NCBI GenBank assembly: GCA_021521415.1
Contig: JAIQDT010000232.1
Location: forward strand, 992,001 to 1,056,000
Source of the DNA: Bidens hawaiensis
Lineage: Eukaryota > Streptophyta > Magnoliopsida > Asterales > Asteraceae
Reading direction: 5' to 3'
Length of the DNA: 64,000 bases
Translations under genes and position numbers: made by a program
The notes under the pieces: model-generated
Databases searched by the model: none
Told to the model about the DNA's origin: nothing
The model's input: the letters and a program-made list of their open reading frames with translations, nothing else
Part shown: positions 23,510 to 36,035 of the stretch, in pieces
Layout: each line of letters begins with the position of its first letter
Position numbering within the stretch: position 1 is the stretch's first letter

Positions 23510-24919
23510 AACCTTCTCAATGTTAGAAGTACTCTTAATCAGTCTGCTCCCTCACCAGTAGTACTTTAGAAAGAGTTCGCCTATAGAGGTAGAATCAAAT
23601 AAATTAGCAAATTCCAATATGGTAAGGGAGATGGAAAGGGTCAAATGTGAAAACTACATCTATAAGAAAAACGAGAAACTGTATAAAGAAAAGATAGATG
23701 CACAACATAAGGACATACGTCAACTTCAAAAAGATTTTAGTGTGAAATTTTGTCACGGCTTAGATGCTAAGAAGCGTATTACTGAATTAACTGCCGAGTT
23801 AGAAGCATTCAAGTTGGAGATACCAGAATTAACAAATAAATTTGATAATTCCAAGTTCAAGTTCAAGAAGTTTGATGTTTCAAGTGAGGTGGTTGAGAAC
23901 ATGATTGCGTGTTAATTATAGTATACAACTCAGGAGTTTGAGGGATTAGGATATGATAAGGTTCCTCCTCCTTTTAATCATAACTGTACGAGTATGCCTG
24001 TAACTGAAGAGGAAGAGGATAGGAAGGAGAACATAAAATATGGTAAACAGGTTCAATCTGAGACTGTTGGATCAGGATCCCTAGAGGAAATCAAGTCTGA
24101 TCTTCAATGTGTTAACAATCTTGTTGCCTCTACTTCATGTGCTAAACACATTGACATTAAGAACGGTGATAGCCAAAATGACGATCTTGAATAGGTTATG
24201 TGTGAAAAGTTTTCCAAGATTAAAGAAGGTCGAAAAAGGGCTAAGAAACCTAAAAAGGTTGACAGTTCACCAGTTGGTGCTGGTGTTAAAAGGCAAACGT
24301 GTTACCATTGTGACATTCCGGGTCACATAGCCAGAAATTGTGTTCATCGGCTTTACGTACCCTATTATATGAATAATCAAGGGGCTACATTCAGAGGAAG
24401 GTCTCGGTCTAAGATAATGAAATGGTCTCACATAAAACATCAACGGAAGGGAATTCCAGAGTTAAACCTTATGATGGTGATTGAAACTTAGTAAAAAAAA
24501 TCAGAGAATGAAGGTGTGCGTTGCATGTGGGAATGGTGGTCATCTGGCGAAAGAGTGTCTATACCGTACAATGAAAAGGAAGACTATTCAGTTGAAGAGA
24601 ACCCAAGGATTCAAGGTTAATACGACATGTTTACACTCAAATGATATTAAACATGGTAAAGGGCAATTCAATTTTTCAAAATCAAAAAGTGCTAAGAGTG
24701 TTGAGAGTTCTATTTCAACAAGTTCAACTCCAAAGTCTGTTCTTTCGTGTTTTACTAAACCATAACAGATTTGGAAAGTTAAGACTCAACAAACCGAACC
24801 TGTAACACCAGATATGTTCATAGATGATGGTAAAGATATGAGTTGGCAAGAGGTCACTTGTGTTGATGCTCAAGGGAATCCCAGGACATTCATGACATGG
24901 GTTCGTATGTCCGACTAAT
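23510..24919 (+). pseudogene. gag: copia D gag C-terminal half (coiled coil, two zinc knuckles)
   Basis: The first part (23619-23915) is a Lys/Glu-rich coiled coil with SVKFCHGLDAKKRITELTAE. It is closely similar to the minus-strand block at 51791-51450 in copia B. After a stop it continues with PPPFNHN (about 23970). A zinc knuckle CYHC...H...C lies at about 24298-24340 and a second, CVAC...H...C, at about 24514-24555. The text ends DMSWQEVTC and stops near 24919. Copia B gag has DMSWQ in the corresponding place. The capsid-like N-terminus found in B is missing. At least three stops or frameshifts break the frame. Confidence 0.8.
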
Positions 24920-25032
24920 CCCTATGCGCGCAGGAACAACAACAGAATAAATTTTTATTAAATGGGCTGTTCCAGACACATGAAGTTGTTGACCATGTCT
25001 AAGTACAGATTCTGAAAGTTTTGAAAGCATCA

Positions 25033-25046
25033 GTCTAGGGGGAGAT
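25033..25046 (+). other. copia D polypurine tract
   Basis: gtctagggggagat directly precedes the TGTTGGG start of the 3' LTR. Confidence 0.8.
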
Positions 25047-25550
25047 TGTTGGGTCTAGATTTGGTTAGACTGACGCATATCAAAGCACCATGACATGATC
25101 AAGACAAGAGAGAAATAATCTAGAAGAGTCAAAGTATAATACAAGATGGAATTTATGGCTTGGAGCATGTAATACCAAAATCCCTATGGATTTCGGTTGG
25201 GAAGCGCTAGCAATATAGAAATCATGTTGATTTCTGTTTGGTCTTAGTTGGGCTTGGTCATTGGGCCTCTTGTAAATGCTAAGTATATAAAGCATGTCTT
25301 AGTTGATAATTAGAGAAGAACTAGATCTCTCTCACACTTTCATAGTCACCATCAAGAGAGAAAAAACCGATTTGGGTAATCTCATGTATGAGACGATTTA
25401 TTAATATAATCAAGTGCATTTGGAGTGTTATTGTGTTTAATATATTTATAGTATTCCTCTACATCGTTCTTGAATCATCACGGTGTTAGGATTCCGCACT
25501 AACGTCGTGTTTGGGTTGATATCATACTGTAGTGATCCAGATTTGGGACA
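25047..25550 (+). mobile_element. copia D 3' LTR
   Basis: TGTTGGGTC to GATTTGGGACA, 504 bp, with a TATA-like tatataaag at 25284-25292. It is followed directly by resumed Athila RNaseH sequence. Confidence 0.85.
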
Positions 25551-27174
25551 TACAACAACAGATTTACACCACCACCGAGAAATAGCTATTAGCGGTGGTG
25601 TTTGCATTCGATAAGTTTAGGTCCTATCTGGTTTTGTCCAAAATGGTTGTGTACATGGACCATGCTGCTATTCGATATCTCTTCTGTAAGCAGGATGATA
25701 AGCCTCGTCTTATCCGATGGATTATGCTGCTTGAAGAGTTGGATATTGAGATCCATGACAAAAAGGGGGCGAGCATTTGGCGGCCGATCATCTTTCACGT
25801 ATCGAGGGAGCGGAGTTAGGAGCTCGGGGCTCAGGTTCATTGACCATTTTTCTATATAGACTCTCATGTTTGTAACAATGCAAGATGATGGTTTACCATG
25901 GTTCGCTGACTTTGCGAACTATCTGGTAGACGGTAGCCTCCTGAAGATGTCTTACCAGCAAAAGAAGAAATTCTTTGCTGATGTTAAGTTTTACCTTTGG
26001 GACGACCCGTATATTTTCCTTATCGGTGCTGATTAGCTTATTAAGAGGCGTGTAGATGCTAAGGAGGGATGGCAGATTTTGAGCCATTGTCAGGTAGGAC
26101 CGACAGGAGCTCATCACGGTGCGAGTTCGACGACGAAGAAGGTGTTTGATTCTGGATTCTTTTGGCCATCGATTTTCAAAGATGCTCATGAATTTGTTAA
26201 AAGCTATGACCGATGCCAACGTGTTGGTAACATCTCATCCCGAAATGAGATGCCCCAAAGTTCGATTCAGGTTTGCGAGGGTTTTGACATTTGGGGTATT
26301 TATTTTATAGGCCCGTTCCCGTCGTCTGGAGGGAACAAGTACATACTTGTGGCCGTTGATTATGTCTCCAAGTGGGTCGAGGCCAGAGCCTTGCCCACTA
26401 ACGACGCCCGAGTTGTAGTGACATTTTTTAAAATTCTTTTCTCTCACTTTGGAGTCCCGAAAGCCTTGATCAGTGATCGAGGTACTCACTTCTGCAATGC
26501 GCAGATGGAGAAGGCGTTGCAGCTCTATGGGGTCACCCATCAGCTTACAACTGCCTACCACCCACAGACTAGTGGGCAGGTGGAAGTGAGTAATCAGGGA
26601 ATCAAATGTATTCTTGAGAAAACGGTTGGTTCGAATCGTCGGGATTGGTCTGACAAATTGGAAGATGCTTTGTGGGTCTTTTGTTCATGACTACGTCTGG
26701 TTCCATGCCATTTTGGATGGCTTATGGGAAGGCCTCTCATCTACCTGTCTAGTTGGAACATCGTGCTTCATGGGCCCTTCAAAAGGTTAATCTTGATCTA
26801 TCTTCCGCGGAAGGCACTCGTTTCCACCAGCTGCATGAGTTAGAGGAGCTGCGGGATCACGTGTACGCGCATTCTTATATGTATAAGCAGAGGATGAATG
26901 AAATGGATGATAGGAAGTTGAAGGGTAATAAACAATTCAAGTGTGGGGATGGGGTCTTATTGTACAATTCTCAGTTAAGGTTATTCCTTGGAATACTAAA
27001 ATTCTGATGGCCAGGACCATTCACAGTTACTGAGGTATTCCCGTATGGCACAATAATGCAAGATAAGAGCGTGAAATTTAAAGTGAACGGTCACAAATTG
27101 AAGCACTACATAGGCAAGCAGGTTGCTGATCAAATAGTCAAGGTGTTCTACCTTGACTCACTCACCAAGGCGTA
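25551..27174 (+). pseudogene. pol: Athila-type RNaseH remainder and integrase
   Basis: RNaseH resumes with [30 protein letters not shown] and [12 protein letters not shown], then is degraded near 25800. Integrase: HHCC-type region around 26079-26230, core block [13 protein letters not shown] where the first catalytic Asp is Tyr (about 26299), VDYVSKW, second Asp in LISDRGTHF, and Glu in [10 protein letters not shown]. After a stop at about 26688 the C-terminus continues in shifted frames (26753-27007) and ends with NGHKLKHYIG and a stop at 27174. There is no chromodomain, as expected for this branch. The lost first Asp alone would abolish integration. Confidence 0.85.
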
Positions 27175-28931
27175 GACGTGTTGGATGCATCACTCGGGAG
27201 CTAGCCCGAGTCGTAGAGGGTGTATTATGATTTTCTTTAATATCTATTTTATTCAATTTATCTTTGTTAGTATGTTCCCAATGGACACCGCTTGTACCCG
27301 ATCTATTCGAGTCGGTCGATTTCAGGATTATACTTATATAAAAAAAATAAAAATAAAAAAATAAAAAAATATGTTTATTTTTATGTTTTATTTCTATTTT
27401 GAGTTATCACATATTATATTATACGCATGGTAGTTCTATTGGCGTTTTGTAACTTGTTCTTCCGAGGTTGCGGTCGCGAATGAAATGCTATATGGTCGTT
27501 TGGTTGATACACAACTGGTGAAGATTCTGGATACAAATCAGGGGATTAACCCGTTCTTTATTTTATTCTTGCAATTTTTGTGTTTATATTTATTTTTCTT
27601 TCTTTTCCTAATGCTAATCGGGGAACATTCGTCGTTCAAGTGTGGGGATAAGAGTTTAATTTCCTTAGTTGTAGAAGAAAAAACAATCCAAAAAGAATTT
27701 TTAAAATTTTGTTGTCCCTGGTTTTTAAATTTTATTTGAATTAAAAAGGAAATGATATTAGCTACCGATCATTATCACTCTTGAATTCTTAAAATAAAAT
27801 GAGTTTTTAAAATCAGAGCATATAATTTGGGATGTTTCGGTAGGCTCAACTCTTTAGTTGGTATAGACAGTACATGTTTGACTTTAATTAAATCTTAATT
27901 TGCTTGAACTTTAGTGGAATGCGTTAAAATGATTCTGGGATGAAAGCATGGGTCATACTCAAGCCTCATGTTTAATTTGATTGCTAAATTTTTATGAAAA
28001 TGTGAATGTTGAAATACGATGCTTGGGTAGGTTTAGCGTTAGTGTATACTAGTCAGCCCATGATATAAACATAATAAACATACTTCTAGATTTAGTGGTA
28101 GACATTTCATAGGTGCATGGTTTTATAACCTATCCTGTATTAATGGGAGGCTCAAGGGTTCGGAGACTATGGGTTGGTAAGTGGATTTGTGAATATTTAA
28201 AAAAGCTAAAAATAGCAAACCCGCAATTTATTGCCAAATCATTAGTCATAAAACTTGATCACTTGTTCTTTAAAATAAAAATTACATTACTGACTTGATC
28301 TAACCACGTTGTTATCCTTATGAGGTCTCCTTTCTCTCTTCCTATTACCATTAAGAAACGAACCACAAGGCTCACGTCATATGCAAACCAACAGATCAAT
28401 TCGTGTATACTCATCGATGGTAATGCTCCCGGGGTTTTGCTTGATAACGATGGTATACCATGTAGTGGGGAACACTAACTAGTTAGTTCTTAGTTGCACT
28501 TAATTGAGTATCTAAGTGGCTGCCTAGTAGACCTTAATGCTTAAATTTAGGTGGATAAACAATATCCTTGATTGTCTCAATTTTTGCTTAAATGTTACAT
28601 TATGTTTTGATCTGTTGGATATGAGGTTTTAGTCAACTTAGGGTGGTTCCGTGTAGGTCAAACTAAGCAAAAAGAAAAGAAAAAATATTATTATTAATTG
28701 GCTTCCACTAGTTCATATAAACTTAAAAACCCATTTCTTATTATTTGTCTCATTGTGTATGGAAAGAGAATGGGTTTAAAGTGGACCAACATACTGACAA
28801 TCGCAGTTAATGTTTTCATACAGTTTTTTGAATATTAAAAAAATTAAGAGTTGAGTTACTACTATCTATCGGTTATGATCATGTGCATACTTCTTTTTCA
28901 AGGACGAAAAAGTCTTAAGTTTGGGGATATT
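27175..28931 (+). other. Athila-type 3' non-coding region and polypurine tract
   Basis: AT-rich region with 'tcaagtgtggggat' near 27636 and a terminal 'aagtttggggat' at 28917-28928. The latter precedes the LTR start and serves as the polypurine tract. ORFs here are short and without family resemblance; I see no envelope-like gene. Confidence 0.6.
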
Positions 28932-31900
28932 TGATGTCTTGTGAAAAACACTAGTTTTCCGCGCTTATTTTCATTTTTTTAGCCGCTTATTTATCTAATA
29001 ATTTATGTTCTTAACATGTTTTAGCATGATATTGCATAAATATATATTTTGTAGGTTGCAGGTTTAAAGATAAAAGAACCGAGCTTTGTTAGAGATTTAG
29101 AGGCCTTTTACGCTCAATTCTTAAAGAACCAAATGTCCCGTGTCTATTTTGTGAAGCCTATGGATGCATGTATTATATTATAAGACAAAGTAAAAAACCC
29201 TGCCGGCCCTATTATGGCCGATATCAGCAGCAGCATCAAGACAAGAAAAAAAATTTACCTCGACTCTGTTGAGAAGACTTCCTATCGGAGACCAAGAAGT
29301 AGAAGAAGAAAAGAGTTTGCAGCTAAGATTCCAAGTATTTTCAAGTGTGCTAAGCATCAAGAGACAACCATCATCATTATATTATATCTACATATTGTAA
29401 GACCCTAACCCTCTTAAAACATTTTTAGGCGTAAACATTCGCTCGTTAGGAACTTTTGCGATGACGTGATAACATGACACGACATACATAACTAGTAATA
29501 AAAATTTTACAAATTTTATATTTATATGATACGAAGACTATATTAGACTTCGTCTTCTAAAATGAATTATTATAGCGGAAGCTTTTTTGGTTCGGTTGTG
29601 TTCAGTTCTTCGACAGCTTGACCATCAATCCATGTCCTTCAATTAAGTTATAACATGTCATGGAAATTCGCCATAACAATTAGTCATACATACTTTACAT
29701 CTACTTGTAATAAACACAAGTATACTTAACCCATATATTAATAGTTTCACTATCATTGTCTTTATACAAATTTTCTTTTAAAACCTTAAGAGGGTCTAAG
29801 TGTCCTCACTTAGTATATCCCCCTTTTTGACCTTTTATATTTGTCATTTTTGTATTTACAACAAAAAAAATTAGGATTTGCGCGTTCATGCACAAAACCC
29901 TAGCCTCTACGACCCCATGAGTCGTTTATACAACAATTTACTTATTCGGATTAATCGTAAGAGTTAAACGGTTTTAAAATTACAGATTAAACCCCACAAG
30001 CACAAACTCAGTAACTGTACACTTGCACTAGCAGCCCATTTACACCCATTTCCCGTTTCCCTGTTATCCCGTCACCCTTTTTCCACTACAACCATATTGT
30101 ATCCGGTAACTTCATGGTTCGTAAATCTAATCTTAACTACCCCGTTATTCTTTTTTAAGTCCGTGTTTACACTAACCTTGTCGTTTGACGCTTTATGCCA
30201 CAGACGACTATGTAATATCAAATGCACCCATACCATTGCCCGGCGGGCGTTTTGGTCATTTTTTAACATTTACCAATATCATGATTTAATTCACGTACCT
30301 GGCAGGGTCAAAGTTGTGACCCGTTACCAATACCTTGTAACTCCTTTTAGAGAACTCGACAACGCATTCTATTACCATCATGCTTACTTGTAGGAAAATT
30401 CTCAATAGGACAAGCATTAATGTCAACTTCAGATGCCGATAGTTTCACCATTTGACCCGTTCACGCATATACCCATTCCGTGTCACTCTTTTTTTTATAT
30501 CTTAATCTTACAACGGGTTATTACCAAAATAGTGATTTAACACCAATTTACCCATAGTACCCGTTTATGACTTGGTCTATAAACCACACCAGAAAACCAT
30601 TAAAATCCTTGTCCCATATACTAGGATTATTAGTTTCCAATTCTGATTTGACCCTTTTGGACCAATTTGAACAAAGTCTCGAAAGTTAAAGATTACAACC
30701 CAATACCTGGTTGTACCTTAATACCCCCAAACTACCGTTCTTGAGTTTTCTTAACATTTGAATCTTTTATTAGTTATTTAAGCAATATTACAATTTGACA
30801 AGAAACTTTAGCTTATAAATTGAAGTGAACAAAGTCACTTACCTTGCTTTGCTAACTAGAACTCTCGTGCACTCCATTAGCTTGTTTGACCCGTTTCATC
30901 CAAGCGTCCACCTAGCTTGACAAGATCAAAATTTGTCCAATTTCCACAAGATTGTCCGGTTAGTCATTATATAACATGACCACAAAATCATATTGACTCA
31001 TACATACCAATTTATCGAAACACGAGATTTTTGGTCAGTTTCACTTTAAAAAGTCAAACTGCTCATATGTATGTATATTCTCCAATCATTACATACAATG
31101 GTGTAAATACTGATACAAACCATTTGCAAGTCGTTTAGACACTTTAAGTATGTCACATGAAGTTTTATTAGTTATATACAATCAATGCATAATGCCTAAT
31201 GCAAGTATGTGTAATCTTATGTGTTTTCTCGATTACTAATATCTTTATTAATGTGCAGCGATTTCCTATATCGCTACCGTAATCAGCCATTTTGGCCCAT
31301 GTAACATCTGAACTGGTTCAACATGTTCAAAGATGGATCGTAGGGGACTCAAATACCTTTTCAAGCATATAAAATCAGGCCAGAAGCATAAATATTCCCA
31401 GTCAGCATGTTTTATATCCTGACCAGTCACTTTGGTCTACTGTTTTGGACAACTTCCGATCCTATTTAGACTTTCATGATCAAATATGAATTGAAATAGA
31501 CACATAGACCTTTCCAACTATATAAGGCCCGTCCTCTAACTCTTAACGACGAGTTAAGAGTGACGGATTTCATACTATATTGCACAATTCAAGTTTCATG
31601 TGAGCATTTCATCAAACACTTGGTGTGTGATCAATAATATAGCCTTAAATATAAGTGTTCTAAACATAAATTACCATGTCTCCATATTCTATTTTTCAAC
31701 ATCCACAAGTTTAAACCACACAATTTCATTTAATCTAGCAATAATCTTAACATTTAAAGCTAGACTAACACATATACATGCTCAATTTCAGGTTATTTAA
31801 CATAACTAGTTTTCTCCCAATCTTGAAATTATTCACAATTGAAGATATTTGAACATACCTTATGTTCCCCAAGTTGATTTGAGCACAACCTTGCTCACAT

Positions 31901-33500
31901 GCACGGTTTTATTATCCAATTTGCCTTCTAATTTGAAGAATTTGAAGACCTAGGATTTCTCCCTATTGTTCTCTCCTGATGATCGACACACACACACCAA
32001 GTATGTGTGTTTTAATTTATTTTCTCTTTTAATGCTTATTCTTTCCAACTTGACAACTTCAACCCCTCATGATTAATAAGTTATCCAGTTTAAGACTTTT
32101 TGAAATATATAAATATTTCACCATTATTAACTTAAGTACTTACTATTTTGAATATTATCCTAGTTACGTGTTTCAAACTTTTCATGTTTCATACTCGACA
32201 CGATTAATATAATATTTTGGGGTGTTACACATACACTTTGGTTTGATTTTGGTTTCACAATTGTCTTGTATTTTATCATAAAGTTGAATTCATTTGCAAT
32301 TGAATTAAGCATTGAGTTGTGCTTGATTATACTTGATTGTTGAATAAGTTTACTTATGATTTGGATGAGTAATATTAATGTTTTATTGAGTATATGTTGA
32401 TTTCCATTTAATATTCTTGGCTATTCTTGTTAGTTCTACCTAGGTTTGATGATAATTGTTCAAGTTTAATGAGTTTTATGGATTGTTTGATCAAAAGACT
32501 TGAATTGCTATTGCAAAGTTTGATTTATATATGAATTAGGTTGTATTTAGTTGCTGGGATTTTATTAATATTACTTCATAAACCTCAAGCTTTGATTGAT
32601 TGCTTCTATTTTAATTGATTTTTGCTTGTTTCATTCTAGACTTTGTGTTTAGGGTTTGTTTGCGGTGGGTATAACCGTAATGTTTTGTTAAGTGAATCAT
32701 ATGATAAAAATCAGCTGGTATACACCTTCTTAGACACCAAGAGGTGATAAGAAGTTTGGTTTGTCTCATAGCCTTTGCATGCTAGGATTAGAATTGCGCG
32801 AGAGCGATTTCGGTTCTTGTCGTGTTTGGGTTTTCAGCGACTAGTTGATCTAGTTTGTGTTAAATTGAATTGTTCCTATATCCTTGGTTGTGTAGTATTC
32901 ATTTCCATTAGGGTGGAGTGTCGATGAATCCGAGAGGAGAGATGAAATTAGAACACCTTAGTAATCGTTTTCCAACTTGCTTTACTAATCAATTAAGTGT
33001 ATTAAAGGTTTGTTGGTGATATCGAGATGTTATCAAGCTAGCTTGAGCGAGCCTTAGTTGTGTCATCTTTAGATACCAGTGTCGTGAGATCATTCAATCC
33101 ATTTGCTATTTGATCCGTCAGTTTGACTCTTACGTAGGTAGACATTTTCTCCATCGTAATCACTTAAGGGTTGTTAAGTTTTTAAGTTTGGAAAGTTTTT
33201 TCAGTTAGTCCTGACTAGTTAAGTGTAATTAATTAAATTATTTTATTTTAGAGTGAATTAGGTCAAGTAGTTTTTAATAATAAATTTAACCAAAATATTA
33301 TTCTTAGGAAGGTGTTGTCTAGGGTTTAGTTATCAAAAGCGTTCTCACGTGTCCTTGTGTTCGATACTCGAACTTCATAGTTCTATACTACCTACGAGTT
33401 CACTTGACGGTTGTGTGTAAAATTATTAGGATAATCCGTTTTAAAATTAAAGCTTAGTTGTGAGTTTCATAGATATAGATTCATGAATTAGGCACAAACA
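28932..33500 (+). mobile_element. Athila-type 3' LTR, split by a solo LTR
   Basis: It starts TGATGTCTTG after the polypurine tract. It is interrupted at 29395 by the solo LTR and resumes at 32235 ('actttggtttgat'). The text 'gtccttgtgttcgatactcga' near 33350 is typical of the end of Athila/Tat LTRs. The 3' end is not certain (33415-33500). Confidence 0.55.
29396..32229 (-). mobile_element. solo Tekay-like LTR (2834 bp)
   Basis: The plus strand reads TGTAAGACCC...GGGGTGTTACA. Flanks are catat (29391-29395) and catac (32230-32234), a 5-bp duplication with one change. I assign the minus orientation because, on that strand, it starts TGTAACACCCC, then has a leader-like segment ('ggagagaacaatagggag') and near its end 'gcttccgc', in the same order as the LTRs at 5956-9005 and 45931-48696. 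No internal domain is attached on either side, so it is the product of LTR-LTR recombination. ORFs inside (for example 30097-30393) are fortuitous. Confidence 0.8.
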
Positions 33501-34095
33501 ATCAGAATCTGATTTCACACTATAACTTTTGTAACAACTTGATATAAACATATATCAGTCAAATTTGACTTTTCAAGCATAAAATTTGACTTTATTTACT
33601 ATATTATGATCATTACTTTTTAAATCAAATCATTTTTAAAAATTAACCAACGAGATCAAACTGGTTTTTATTCAATCAAAATTGTAATCCGTCAATGTAT
33701 TAAACACCATATTTAAACCAACATAAGTATAAAATCGCAGATGGATTTGATTATCACACGTTTATACTAAAACCTTTAATTTTCCAAGAACCCAAGAATA
33801 AATATTGAACTTTATAAAATTTATAATAATACTCACAGATTTATGATTGTAAGTCAGTGTTTTAATACTAAACCAACCCTTTTGTTGGTTTACCTTGGTA
33901 AATGCATCTATTGTAACCCTCACTAGAAACTTCTAATTTAACACTATATAATCAGTATATGTATTCCAGCGTTATGAAAGATTAACGTGTATTTCATAAC
34001 ACTATATACATAGTATACGTAATTGATTAACGTGTATTTCATAAACTTCGTATATGATTGTTCGATGTATATGTCAAATATGCAGCGTATAAGTC
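33501..34095. other. unassigned AT-rich sequence
   Basis: No coding region or repeat that I recognise. A local repetition of 'gattaacgtgtatttcataa' occurs at about 33980 and 34023. Confidence 0.5.
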
Positions 34096-34960
34096 ATGTT
34101 TGAATTTCCATCAAGGATCTTGGTGTAGCCACCTATATTTTGGGAATAAAGATCTATAGAGATAGATCAAGGCGGTTGATAGGTTTAAACCAAAGTGCAT
34201 ACATAGATAAAATCTTCAAAAGGTTCAAGATGGAGAACTCTAAGAAAGGTATGGTACCTATTCAAAGAGGAACGATGTTGAGTACATCTCAATGTCGAAG
34301 CTCAAACTATGACCAAGAGAAAATGAAAGGAATCCCATATGCATCTTCTATTAGATTCATCATATGTGAAATGACATGCACAAGACCGGATGTGTCATAC
34401 GTTTTGAGTATGACAAGTAGATTACAACAAAATCCGGGAAGTAGCCATCGGATGGCCGTTAAGAGTATATTGATATACCTTAGAAGGACTAAGGATATGT
34501 TTCTAATATATGGCTCTTGTGAGGAGGAACTCGTTGCAAAGGGTTACACGGATGCGAGTTTCCAAACTGATCGAGATGACTCTTTATCACAATTGAGATA
34601 TGTTTTCGTTATGAATGATGGGGCAATCTTTTGGAAGAGCGAAAAACAAGATGTGGTAGCATTGCCCACCACTGAATGGGAATACATTGCCGCCTCATTG
34701 GCAGCCAAGAAGCTGCATGGATAAAGAAGTTCATTGCCGACCTAGGGATTGTCTGTACCATTCAGCCCCCTCTAGAGATGTTTTGTGACAACGAGGGTGC
34801 GGTTGCTCAAATCAAGGCACCCCGTGCACATTAAAAGTTCACAATTTAGAAAAGAAATATACGTATTCACAAAGTTCACATTGATCAAAACATTGCGGAT
34901 CCACTAATGAAGCTCCTTGAAAGGCCGAAGCATAAGGGTCATACTTGCGCCTAAGGACTT
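34096..34960 (+). pseudogene. pol: copia reverse transcriptase C-terminus and RNaseH fragment
   Basis: The main frame 34140-34724 reads LGIKIYRDRSRRLIGL, SAYIDKIFKRF, IPYASSIRF, TCTRPDVSYVLS, YLRRTKDMF, GYTDASFQTDRDDS, then GAIFWKSEKQDVVALPTTEWEY. In the last motif the RNaseH Glu block (usually TTEAEY) has Trp after Glu instead of Ala. A +1 frameshift near 34722 moves the rest into another frame: IKKFIADLG and MFCDNEGA are still readable. It starts mid-RT; upstream domains are absent. The motifs differ from copias A-C, so this is another copia lineage (Angela/Tork-like, tentative). Confidence 0.85.
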
Positions 34961-35743
34961 TGATATTCTAGTGATTGGATTTGATCTATTTTTTTTGGAT
35001 ATTGGAACAATTGTTATTTGACTCATTTATATTATTATGGTTTATGATTAAGACATTTTGAGTTATGTTCCATTTTAGCATGATTGAATCCATGAATAAG
35101 TTAATTATTCTAAATGTTCGTAGTCGTTCATATTTGTGGGAAAAAATATGAAGGTAAGACTATTATGAACATGGATTGGTGGACATTTATAAGGTATGAA
35201 TATGGAGAAAAGGTTTGCTTCCACGATTCATAACTATTTATGGGATATAAATATTGGAATGACCCGCCCTCAAATGTTACTGCATGGAATCCTTGTGATT
35301 GGTGGTCATAAGTAAATTTGAGTAAATTCGAATATCATAGTATCCGCCGACCTGAGATACATATTGGGTCTTGATATTCACCAAATATTATGCTTTGACT
35401 TAGTTCTTCGCTTCTTTGAAACATGACGGTACATAGGGCTAATATCAGGTATGGTACGAGGTGATTGTGAGAAGCGTATGTAGTCAAAAGGGGATTTCTC
35501 CTTCTTATTCGTTGAGAGTAAGATGTCTAAGGCCTGCTAAGTTAAATCAACAGAGAATGATCACTTTGTGTCTTTGGATTTGACATGACATATGTGGCAA
35601 AAGGATAAAAGATAGATTCACCTAAATCATATTCAAGTAAGGGATTTGAAGGGGATGATGTTATTGAATGCCACTTTGATGTGTGTCTAATGAGTTCTCT
35701 TTCTACGGGACTCACAACTAAGCTCTAATTTTAAAATGGAAAC
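34961..35743 (+). other. 3' tail of the copia RT-RNaseH fragment
   Basis: Non-coding, AT-rich, colinear with the fragment and ending at the copia A LTR. I identify no LTR or polypurine tract for the fragment itself. Confidence 0.45.
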
Positions 35744-35855
35744 TGTTAGTACACGGTTTTGCTTCTCGAGTCTTTGTATTTATCGTTTATGTATTTATCG
35801 TTTTAATTAATGTATTAATTATTAAAGACCTTATTATAGTTCGTTAAAGTATTGA

Positions 35856-36014
35856 CTAGTTCGTTAAGGATGTTTAACGAACTAGGTTTAAGTTAAGTTC
35901 CCTCTTGATTCGTTAAGGATGTTTAACGAATCAGGGGGTGATTCGTTAAGTTTATTTCATTTATTGTAATGCAACGAAGTGGAAGCGAGTTCGTTACGAA
36001 ATGCGTAACGAACT
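35856..36014. repeat. three perfect inverted repeats in the copia A LTR
   Basis: Hairpin 1 (35856-35885): arm ctagttcgttaa, loop ggatgt, exact inverted arm. Hairpin 2 (35906-35933): arm tgattcgttaa, the same loop. Hairpin 3 (35988-36014): arm agttcgttacg, loop aaatg. All three lie in the 170 bp upstream of the TATA box, so they are candidate protein-binding or structural elements of the promoter. Confidence 0.9.
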
Positions 36015-36025
36015 AAAGCCATCTT

Positions 36026-36035
36026 CTATATATAG
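36026..36035 (+). promoter_or_regulatory. TATA box of copia A LTR
   Basis: ctatatatag, about 220 bp before the LTR end and just downstream of the third hairpin. Confidence 0.65.

Larger units (their letters stand above)
22373..25550 (+). mobile_element. copia D: gag-only non-autonomous copia-type element
   Basis: Two LTRs of about 500 bp (22373-22872 and 25047-25550) flank 2.2 kb that encodes only the C-terminal half of a gag. A polypurine tract precedes the second LTR. No protease, integrase, RT or RNaseH motif is present between the end of gag (about 24919) and the polypurine tract. It interrupts the Athila RNaseH so that the coding text before 22373 resumes after 25551. Both flanks share acaa; the fifth base of the target duplication is ambiguous. 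Gag and leader resemble copia B (50184-53863), so B-like relatives are the likely source and helper. Confidence 0.8.
21030..33500 (+). mobile_element. Athila/Tat-type Ty3/gypsy ruin with two nested insertions
   Basis: The left end is cut by the copia C LTR. Remaining parts: gag C-terminus, a joined RT, RNaseH split by copia D, integrase, a 1.75-kb non-coding 3' region, polypurine tract and a 3' LTR split by a solo LTR. Strings such as KKGGMTV, RKDHFPLPFIDQ, FLDGFSGYF and [11 protein letters not shown] are characteristic of the Athila/Tat (OTA) branch, which lacks a chromodomain. The right boundary near 33500 is estimated from loss of LTR-like features, not from a clear terminus. Confidence 0.75.

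Noticed and set aside
27485..27739. Hydrophobic 84-aa ORF as an envelope-like protein of the Athila element
   Set aside because: Low-complexity Phe/Leu text from T-rich non-coding DNA; no conserved domain and no longer frame around it.
30097..30393. 98-codon ORF as a host gene
   Set aside because: It lies inside the solo LTR and has no family resemblance.
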